Source: JAAZAI01 sp050942875
Lineage (GTDB): Bacteria; Verrucomicrobiota; Kiritimatiellia; RFP12; UBA3636
Direction: 5' to 3'
Assembly: GCA_050942875.1 (NCBI GenBank)
Contig: JBMNOD010000109.1
Coordinates: 1-9,582, forward strand
Length of the DNA stretch: 9,582 bases
The translations under genes and the position numbers were made by a program. The notes under the pieces were generated by a model, which saw nothing but the letters and a program-made list of their open reading frames with translations, searched no databases and was not told the DNA's origin. Positions 1 to 9,152 of the stretch are shown here, piece after piece. Positions within the stretch are counted from its first letter, which is position 1. Each line of letters opens with the position of its first letter.

Positions 1-166
1 CGGCGACCGACTCGGGCCCTCCGCATGCCTTGAGCGCGCCGAAGAACGAGGCGAACCCGCCCGCGTCCTGCGTGAAGAAGCGCGCTTCCATGACGGTCTT
101 GCCCGCCTCGTCGACCGCGGCGGCGGCGTGCCTGCCTTTTCCGATATCGACTCCAACGTAGATCAT
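1..166 (-). CDS. IS110-family transposase, N-terminal part (cut by window edge)
   Basis: Only the first 55 codons are visible, because the gene runs off the left edge. The protein opens MIYVGVDIGKGRHAAAAVDE, which matches the start of the RuvC-like DEDD domain of IS110/IS1111-family transposases. Asp7 would be the first catalytic acidic residue. These recombinases insert circular elements at short targets and are guided by a bridge RNA made from the element's own non-coding end. The start is ATG at 164-166, preceded by an AGAAGGA-type ribosome binding site ending 9 nt upstream. The remaining DEDD residues and the C-terminal serine domain lie outside the window, so intactness cannot be judged. 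The family call rests on the N-terminal motif alone. Confidence 0.8.
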   Translation of the reverse strand, partial: MIYVGVDIGKGRHAAAAVDEAGKTVMEARFFTQDAGGFASFFGALKACGGPESVA

Positions 167-390
167 GTGCTGCAATCCTTCTTGTTTTTTGGCCGAGGCC
201 GTTGAGGTTTGACGTTTGGCCGGCAGCCCCACACTGGTTGCGAGATGATGGTTCCGGGCGGCCGCAGCCTCCCGTCCACTCAAGCGATAAGGGGTCGTGC
301 CGGGACAAGTGTTAAAGGGTGCCCTTGGTCTGTTTCCAGGGATTTGCTCCCAGAGGCACGCGTCAAAGGATGCACCCGGGAAAAGTGTAG
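167..390 (-). ncRNA. Candidate left end of the IS110 element with bridge-RNA region
   Basis: This stretch lies immediately upstream of the transposase start and has no convincing ORF. In the IS110 group the left-end non-coding DNA encodes a bridge RNA with two guide loops; that is family knowledge. On the minus strand a -10-like TACACT (384-389) could start a transcript near 377. This would leave roughly 200 nt before the transposase, a plausible length. Short hairpins are visible, such as GGGA-GCAAA-TCCC and AAGGG-CA-CCCTT. The element boundary, the guide loops and the target core were not resolved, so the exact limits are a guess. Confidence 0.3.
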
Positions 391-456
391 CCCAACGGCC
401 CGGCCTCCTGCCAGCCCGTATCGAAAGAAAAAGTAGCAAAAAGAAACTCATTTCCA

Positions 457-534
457 CCCCCAGCCCTGTTGATAAGTTGGGCCTCAAGGGGCTTTGAAGG
501 CCCCCCGGCCAACTTACCAACAGGCGTGCGGGGG
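457..534. repeat. Long imperfect palindrome (hairpin), 78 bp
   Basis: Arms CCTGTTGATAAGTTGG (465-480) and CCAACTTACCAACAGG (509-524) pair over 16 bp with one A/G difference. The stem can extend outward through CCCCC (457-461) and GGGGG (530-534) across a small internal loop. It can extend inward through GGGCCT/AGGCCC and CAA/TTG with a bulge. No T-run follows on either strand, so it does not look like a classical intrinsic terminator. It lies just outside the probable left end of the IS110 element. Elements of that family often insert in or beside palindromic repeats, so it may be an old target repeat. Confidence 0.7.
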
Positions 535-892
535 TGTTTATACCAGCAGGGTTTGCTTCCATTTTGAAGCAAAAACGACCAAAACGGGGGCGAATCGACC
601 GTCAAATCGGCAAAAAAAGTTTTTGCCGACCGCAAATAGCGAAAGTCCGGCTAGCGCCTATTCACCGGGACAAGATTTGCCCCGATGCCTCAGAGGTAGT
701 GCGCCGCCGTCCCGGCAAGCCGCCACTCGCCCTTCGCCATCGCGAAGGGCGCCTCAGCCGGAATGGCGAGGCTCCGCACTCGCCCCGCATCCTACGGCCC
801 CGCCTTCCATGCTCCATGCCTCCACGGCGGTCGTGGATCCCGCCACACCCTATCCCGTGGGTGGGCACCGCGTGCCCACCCAATCCCCATCG
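535..892. other. Non-coding stretch with several REP-like hairpins
   Basis: I see no credible gene here; the open frames are low-complexity and lack family resemblance. Clear inverted repeats are TTTGCTTC/GAAGCAAA (552-573), TCGGCAAAAA/TTTTTGCCGA with a 3-nt loop (607-629), CGCCCTTCGC/GCGAAGGGCG with a 4-nt loop (728-751), GGCGAG/CTCGCC (765-784) and a 10-bp hairpin at 859-881. The density of perfect stems suggests repetitive extragenic palindromes or recombination remnants rather than one regulatory site. Confidence 0.55.
859..881 (-). terminator. Perfect 10-bp hairpin just downstream of the DUF2784 gene
   Basis: GGGTGGGCAC (859-868) and GTGCCCACCC (872-881) form a perfect stem with a 3-nt CGC loop. 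It begins 11 nt after the DUF2784 stop codon in the direction of transcription. It could stop or stabilise that transcript, but no U-tract follows, so a REP-like repeat is equally possible. Confidence 0.4.
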
Positions 893-1324
893 TCACCCCT
901 CTTGATGCGCGCCCTCCGTGGCGCGCCGCTTCCACATCGGCGGCACCCAGATCCACGAGGCCAGCACGGCAAGCCCGAACAGCGTGTAGGCGGCGATGAA
1001 AACCCAGGGCTCGGCTTCGTAGTAGAGCAGACGGCCGAGCCAGTGCTCGATGAAACCGCCTGAATAGGCGGCTTCGTCCGCCTGGATCCGAAGCCAGTTC
1101 TCCAGCGTCGTGAGCGGACAGACCACCCCGAGCCACGCCTGCGCCACCACCACGCCGATGGCGGCGAGGTGCGCCAGACGGAACACCGGCGACCGCACGA
1201 AGCGCCACCCGCGAATCCCGCCCAGAACAACCGCGACCAACCCGCCAACCACGAACACCACAATGCCCACATGCACCGTGAGCACGAGGTCGGCGAGAAT
1301 CTGGCAGAGTCTGGGGAAGTTCAT
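893..1324 (-). CDS. DUF2784 family integral membrane protein
   Basis: A 143-residue membrane protein of unknown function. The sequence carries what I recognise as DUF2784 signatures: a leading LADLVLTVHVGIVVFVVGG membrane helix (about residues 10-36), a second helix about 48-68 running into CPLTTLEN (69-76), the YSGGFIEHW motif (87-95), and a last helix about 107-129 ending in a basic tail. Length and motif order fit the family. ATG at 1322-1324 is preferred over the in-frame TTG two codons upstream (1328-1330), although neither has a good Shine-Dalgarno sequence; the DNA just upstream is CTCCTT on the coding strand, the opposite polarity. Its upstream region is a 62-nt homopurine tract, and no clear promoter was found. 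It is a separate unit from gyrA, about 520 bp away. Confidence 0.8.
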   Translation of the reverse strand: MNFPRLCQILADLVLTVHVGIVVFVVGGLVAVVLGGIRGWRFVRSPVFRLAHLAAIGVVVAQAWLGVVCPLTTLENWLRIQADEAAYSGGFIEHWLGRLLYYEAEPWVFIAAYTLFGLAVLASWIWVPPMWKRRATEGAHQEG

Positions 1325-1350
1325 GCGCAAGGAGAATGCTATGAAATAGT

Positions 1351-1412
1351 GAGAAGAGAGAAGGGAGAAGGGAGAAGGGAGAAGAGAGAAGAGAGGAGGA
1401 AGAAGAGAGGAG
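1351..1412. repeat. 62-nt homopurine tract with a 7-bp repeat
   Basis: The plus strand is uninterrupted A/G for 62 nt, built from near-tandem GAGAAGG and GAGAAGA units (period 7) that decay into GAGGAGGAAGAAG. It lies immediately upstream of the DUF2784 start. Such mirror-like purine tracts can form triplex DNA and can change length by slippage. Function here is unknown. Confidence 0.85.
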
Positions 1413-1456
1413 TTTCCGCTGGGGGCACCCCAGACCCCGGTTTATTTACCTTGAGC

Positions 1457-1631
1457 TCCCACGAATCTCCGCGAAGCCAGGGGGAATGTTGTCGGCCTGC
1501 GGCCGTCGCTGATCGCTCAACATCCCCCCTGCCGTGCAGGTCGCGCATCCAGCAAGGAAGGCGGTTTTTCAGCGATTAGCGACGGTCGAAGACCGGGAAA
1601 AACTGCCTTCCATTCGCGGGGATTCGTGGGA
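1457..1631. repeat. 175-bp nested palindromic element with two inverted hairpin modules
   Basis: Terminal inverted repeats of 19 bp (1457-1475 and 1613-1631, 18 of 19 matching) bound the element. Inside are two hairpins. The first has 14-bp arms (1478-1491 and 1518-1531, 13 of 14). The second has 15-bp arms (1556-1570 and 1597-1611, 14 of 15). Each loop holds a 5-bp mini-hairpin (1493-1505, 1583-1595) and a 12-nt strand, TCGCTGATCGCT (1506-1517) or AGCGATTAGCGA (1571-1582). These two strands are complementary to each other at 11 of 12 positions. Read on opposite strands the two modules share one core, CGGYC-TKC-GRCCG followed by TCGCTRATCGCT, while the arms differ. It could be a small non-autonomous mobile element or a structured RNA. 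No ORF is present. Confidence 0.75.
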
Positions 1632-1635
1632 AGAA

Positions 1636-1671
1636 AAAAACGTCCACCCACGCCTATCCACCTACGTTTTT
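1636..1671 (-). terminator. Weak AT-stem hairpin with T-run downstream of gyrA
   Basis: AAAAACGT (1636-1643) pairs with ACGTTTTT (1664-1671) around a 20-nt loop. Read on the minus strand, the stem ends in a run of seven T (complement of 1634-1640), as in an intrinsic terminator. The stem is AT-rich and the loop long, and it lies about 170 bp past the gyrA stop. It is only a possible end for the gyrBA transcript; no better one was found nearer the stop. Confidence 0.25.
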
Positions 1672-1733
1672 GTGTTTTTCGTGGCTATCCCCACCCGCCC
1701 ACGCCCGTCCGCCCACGCCGCGTTTTCGCAGGT

Positions 1734-1823
1734 CGACAAAGCTCGCGACAAAGTTCACGACAAAGCTGCCTTTCGACACTAGCCGCTAGCCGCTGAAAGC
1801 GACAAAGCTCGCGATAAAGCTTT
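1734..1823. repeat. Five copies of a 12-bp repeat downstream of gyrA
   Basis: Copies of consensus CGACAAAGCTCG start at 1734, 1746 and 1758 in strict 12-bp tandem, and again at 1800 and 1812 after a 30-bp spacer. The last copy reads CGATAAAGCTTT. The spacer has CTTTC/GAAAG arms around a duplicated AGCCGCT. The array begins 22 bp beyond the gyrA stop, so it would lie in the 3' untranslated part of the gyrase message. No function is evident. Confidence 0.7.
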
Positions 1824-1844
1824 CTGAAAGACACTCATCACTCA

Positions 1845-4547
<2,703 letters not shown>

Positions 4548-4552
4548 GGGAA

Positions 4553-4558
4553 ATTCCT
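4553..4558 (-). promoter_or_regulatory. Ribosome binding site of gyrA
   Basis: AGGAAT on the minus strand lies in the 40-bp gyrB-gyrA gap. Its AGGA core ends 7 nt before the ATG, which fixes the gyrA start and supports separate initiation within one message. Confidence 0.75.
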
Positions 4559-4587
4559 ATTCTCGGCGAAACAAGCCGTGAAGCAAA

Positions 4588-7017
<2,430 letters not shown>

Positions 7018-7177
7018 GGAAAATGTCCTTTCGCTGCCTCGGGGAAGACCCTTTCCCCCCTTTGCGCGTACCGCTTCACTGTACCATTTCCCCGCCCAAA
7101 ACTCAATCAATTATTTTACGCGCGCGCCCGCGCACACACGCGATCCCACGTTTCCACGTTTCAAGGGGTTCGTTTCA
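7018..7177 (-). promoter_or_regulatory. gyrBA leader and upstream region
   Basis: This region contains the ribosome binding site of gyrB (AAGGA, 8 nt before the ATG), a promoter candidate at 7078-7106, an alternating purine-pyrimidine tract (7117-7142), and short direct repeats (CCACGTTTC at 7146 and 7154) bordering the cassette. No gene is seen. Confidence 0.6.
7078..7106 (-). promoter_or_regulatory. sigma70-like promoter candidate for gyrBA
   Basis: On the minus strand, -35 TTGAGT (7101-7106) and -10 TACAGT (7078-7083) are separated by exactly 17 nt. The -10 is preceded by TGG, giving an extended -10 (TG-N-TACAGT). Transcription would start near 7071 with a leader of about 54 nt before the gyrB ATG. 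Each hexamer matches consensus at 4 of 6 positions. Confidence 0.5.
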
Positions 7178-7197
7178 AGGGGTCTGTCCCCTATTTT
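7178..7197. repeat. Left inverted repeat of the ACP-like gene cassette
   Basis: AGGGGTCTGTCCCCTATTTT is a perfect inverted match to 7624-7643. Each arm is itself a small palindrome (GGGG-TCTGT-CCCC) with a T-rich inner side. The stop codon of the ACP-like gene abuts this arm directly. The motif resembles REP-type palindromes. Confidence 0.85.
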
Positions 7198-7536
7198 TCA
7201 TTTTCGCATATCCAAAACATAGTGGATCCAGTCTCTCACGTTCATCTCTCCTTGATCTGCAGAGATTAAAGCCAGGATCTCTTCGTCTGTCAATTTGGCT
7301 CCGATCTGGTCTTCAACATGCACCGTAAACTCCGCCAGATCAATGCTGTCGGAGGGATGAAGAATCCCCGTGTCGATGATCTTGGTGTTTGCGCAAATGC
7401 TTTCTGTCTTCAGTTGCCTGCTTGCCACCCGACCATAGTCTGCAAGTTCACGGCGAAGGGCGAGCGCCGCTTTGCCCGCTTCAGAATCCATTGCGAAGCC
7501 GCATGCCTCGACAAATTCTTGATCGGTCTGTTTCAT
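7198..7536 (-). CDS. Acyl-carrier-protein-like small protein
   Basis: A 112-residue acidic protein. Its second half aligns by eye with acyl carrier proteins: DSID (63-66, compare DSLD) followed by LAEFTVHVEDQIGAKLTDEEI and NVRDWIHYVLD, matching helices II-IV. Ser64 would carry the phosphopantetheine arm. Residues 28-62 could form helix I and its loop; the first 27 residues are an extension beyond a normal ACP of about 78. As a carrier protein it would shuttle an acyl or amino-acyl group in the cytoplasm, but no ketosynthase, ligase or transferase partner lies nearby. The ATG overlaps the stop of a 29-codon upstream ORF (ATGA), and no good Shine-Dalgarno sequence is present. The gene fills the space between 20-bp inverted repeats, which suggests transfer as a cassette or a remnant of a larger locus. 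Confidence 0.6.
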   Translation of the reverse strand: MKQTDQEFVEACGFAMDSEAGKAALALRRELADYGRVASRQLKTESICANTKIIDTGILHPSDSIDLAEFTVHVEDQIGAKLTDEEILALISADQGEMNVRDWIHYVLDMRK

Positions 7537-7622
7537 GGATGGCCGCCGACAATCGCTTTGATGCGTCCGTGGGCGCTGGGCGACTGCTCGGGGGAGATTT
7601 GGTTGGCGAGGCGGTTGAGCAT
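7533..7622 (-). CDS. 29-codon ORF overlapping the ACP-like gene
   Basis: A short frame starting MLNRLANQIS and ending IKAIVGGHP-stop. Its TGA overlaps the ATG of the ACP-like gene as ATGA, the usual sign of translational coupling. The ATG lies 1 nt inside the right inverted repeat, with no ribosome binding site. I do not recognise the peptide. It may be a leader, or the C-terminal remnant of a gene that once preceded the carrier protein and was truncated when the repeat formed or inserted. Confidence 0.3.
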   Translation of the reverse strand: MLNRLANQISPEQSPSAHGRIKAIVGGHP

Positions 7623-7623
7623 T

Positions 7624-7643
7624 AAAATAGGGGACAGACCCCT
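7624..7643. repeat. Right inverted repeat of the ACP-like gene cassette
   Basis: Perfect reverse complement of 7178-7197. On the minus strand it reads GGGG-TCTGT-CCCC then TATTTT, so it might also act as a weak terminator for the GH88 gene that ends at 7708. Confidence 0.85.
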
Positions 7644-7664
7644 AAAAAGACAGACCCCCAAAAA
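7633..7664. repeat. Two tandem 16-bp repeats at the right cassette edge
   Basis: GACAGACCCCTAAAAA (7633-7648) and GACAGACCCCCAAAAA (7649-7664) are adjacent and differ at one base. The first overlaps the right inverted repeat. A perfect 14-bp palindrome, AAAAGAGCTCTTTT (7661-7674), follows. Confidence 0.75.
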
Positions 7665-7707
7665 GAGCTCTTTTCGATGCGGTTTCATCATCCATGCTTA
7701 GCGCGTT

Positions 7708-9087
7708 CTATGGCGCGATCATGTTGAAGAAGGTGTAGTAGGGTGCGTTGTCGGCGAGACGTTGCGCGAGCAGGGCGGCTTCACGAAGATGGTAGTCTCC
7801 CCACATGCTGGATTCCCCGCATGGAATCCGTCGGCCGGCGGGGATGTAGTCCCAGTCGCGCGGACGGTGGTAGATCGAATGCAAGAGCAGTCCCTGGTGT
7901 TCGGGCGCGAGGCTCAGGTACGGCTCGTCGAGGAGCGTGCATAGCACGGTCAAACCCGCTTGGTGGTAGCGTGTGCCGTCTTCGCCCTTCGTCTCCAGAT
8001 AATGCCCGAGGCGAAGCAGCGCCTGCGCGGCGATTGCCGCTGCGCTGCTATCGACCGGCTCCGGTGCGTCCCAAGGGTCGGACGCCTGCTCGTAAAGCGC
8101 GTCGTCTCCCGCGATGCCGGGGGCACCCGTGTCCCAGAAGGGGATGCCGTCGGCACAGGAATGCTCGCAGTAGAAGTCGCAGGCGGCGCGCGCGGTTTTG
8201 AGCATGAACGCCTCAATTTCAGCGAAACCGCCATAAGGCGCAAGGGATTCCTCTGGTTCGCCTGCCAGGAACTCCAACTGCTCGGCGTATCCCACCATGA
8301 TCCACGCGAGGCCGCGCGTCCACGTGCTGAAGGGCGAATAGCCTTGCTGCGAATTGGGTGCGCGGTAGTTGCCGTCGTTTGGATTGAAGAGGCTTTCGTG
8401 CGCCACGCGCCCTCGTATGTCGTAAGCGTCGCGTCCTTCGCCGTGATAGACGGCGTATTTCGCTGTGGTGCGGGCATGGACGACGAGCCGCTCCAGCAGG
8501 GACGTCGCGCGGTCGTTTTCGCCCATCATCACGTGTCCGAGCCGGTGGCTGAGCGCGAGGGCGCGCAGGGAGCGGATGGTGTCCGCGAAAAGCGACTGCG
8601 GCCCGTTGAAAGAGTAGATGAAGCCCCCGCCGTCCGCGATCGAACTCCATCGACCTGCCTGCACGGCGCCTGAGACCTTCAGCGCGAGGCGATAGAATTC
8701 GCGCTCCCAATCGCTCGCGTCGTAGCGTCCCTCTCCCGCCAGCCGCAGCAGGTTGCCGTATGTGCTGACGTTGTTGAAGCCGTGGTCATGAACGCCGGTA
8801 TGCGACACGTGCGGCGCCATCCAGCGCCGCGTGCCCTCGCGTCCGAGGGTCAGGAATGCCCTGTCGCCCGTCGCATCGAACTGGAGGAGCGGCGATCCAT
8901 ACTGGAATCCCTGCGTCCATTCGGTCCAGCCGCGCGTAGTGTAGCGGCCATCCACCGTGAAAACCGGCGAACCGGCGGTGGTATCGTATTCTGCCTCAAT
9001 GCGTTTGATCTTCTCGCCCGACACCTTCCAGAAGCGCGCCAGCGCTGGCTTCAGGTCCTGTGGCGTAATCTTGTCGTCTATTTTCAT
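7708..9087 (-). CDS. Glycoside hydrolase family 88 (unsaturated glucuronyl hydrolase type)
   Basis: A likely cytoplasmic enzyme removing unsaturated (delta-4,5) uronic acid residues from oligosaccharides made by polysaccharide lyases, by hydration of the double bond. The 459-residue protein fits the alpha6/alpha6 barrel of GH88. Asp101 in VHDHGFNN matches the first active-site Asp of the Bacillus enzyme (HDIGF). Asp169 in LFADTIRSLRAL matches the second Asp. Also present are QGYSPFSTWTRGLAW (248-262), DSSAAAIAAQALL (346-358), LLHSIYHRP and GDYHLREAA near the end. It is longer than the roughly 377-residue Bacillus UGL. No signal peptide is seen. ATG at 9085-9087 has GGAG 10 nt upstream; an in-frame GTG 11 codons earlier would coincide with the predicted transcription start. 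Family 105 is related but less likely. It stands alone here, so the natural substrate is not indicated. Confidence 0.88.
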   Translation of the reverse strand: MKIDDKITPQDLKPALARFWKVSGEKIKRIEAEYDTTAGSPVFTVDGRYTTRGWTEWTQGFQYGSPLLQFDATGDRAFLTLGREGTRRWMAPHVSHTGVHDHGFNNVSTYGNLLRLAGEGRYDASDWEREFYRLALKVSGAVQAGRWSSIADGGGFIYSFNGPQSLFADTIRSLRALALSHRLGHVMMGENDRATSLLERLVVHARTTAKYAVYHGEGRDAYDIRGRVAHESLFNPNDGNYRAPNSQQGYSPFSTWTRGLAWIMVGYAEQLEFLAGEPEESLAPYGGFAEIEAFMLKTARAACDFYCEHSCADGIPFWDTGAPGIAGDDALYEQASDPWDAPEPVDSSAAAIAAQALLRLGHYLETKGEDGTRYHQAGLTVLCTLLDEPYLSLAPEHQGLLLHSIYHRPRDWDYIPAGRRIPCGESSMWGDYHLREAALLAQRLADNAPYYTFFNMIAP

Positions 9088-9123
9088 GGTCTCAGTTCTC
9101 CGTTGCGTTGCAGTTTCCACGAA

Positions 9124-9152
9124 ATCTTACCTTAATGCTTGTAAAAACGCAA
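9124..9152 (-). promoter_or_regulatory. sigma70-like promoter candidate for the GH88 gene
   Basis: On the minus strand, -35 TTGCGT (9147-9152) and -10 TAAGAT (9124-9129) are 17 nt apart. Start would be near 9117, giving a leader of about 30 nt to the ATG at 9087. Matches to consensus are 3 and 4 of 6, so support is modest. Confidence 0.4.

Larger units (their letters stand above)
1325..1844. other. 520-bp intergenic region between gyrA and DUF2784
   Basis: I see no gene here. The region consists mainly of repeats: the homopurine tract (1351-1412), the nested palindromic element (1457-1631), a weak AT hairpin (1636-1671), a pyrimidine-rich stretch with repeated CCCACGCC-like words (about 1644-1720), and the 12-bp repeat array (1734-1823). 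Short tandem TCATCAC-like words sit right at the gyrA stop. Confidence 0.7.

Noticed and set aside
494..1063. 189-codon plus-strand frame between IS110 and DUF2784
   Set aside because: Proline, arginine and serine-rich without family resemblance; it runs antisense into DUF2784 and through several hairpins.
1734..1823. Possible CRISPR array
   Set aside because: The units are 12 bp and directly adjacent with no unique spacers of regular length, so this is a simple tandem repeat.
7018..7110. 31-codon N-terminal extension of gyrB
   Set aside because: It contains the promoter candidate and leader, lacks homology to GyrB starts, and the ATG at 7015-7017 has a well placed AAGGA.
7661..7674. AAAAGAGCTCTTTT palindrome as the GH88 terminator
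   Set aside because: The stem is short and AT-rich with no free loop and only a single further T before a G-run; too weak to call.
9088..9120. GTG start 11 codons upstream for the GH88 gene
   Set aside because: It would sit at the predicted transcription start, and the ATG at 9085-9087 has its own GGAG; not excluded by sequence alone.
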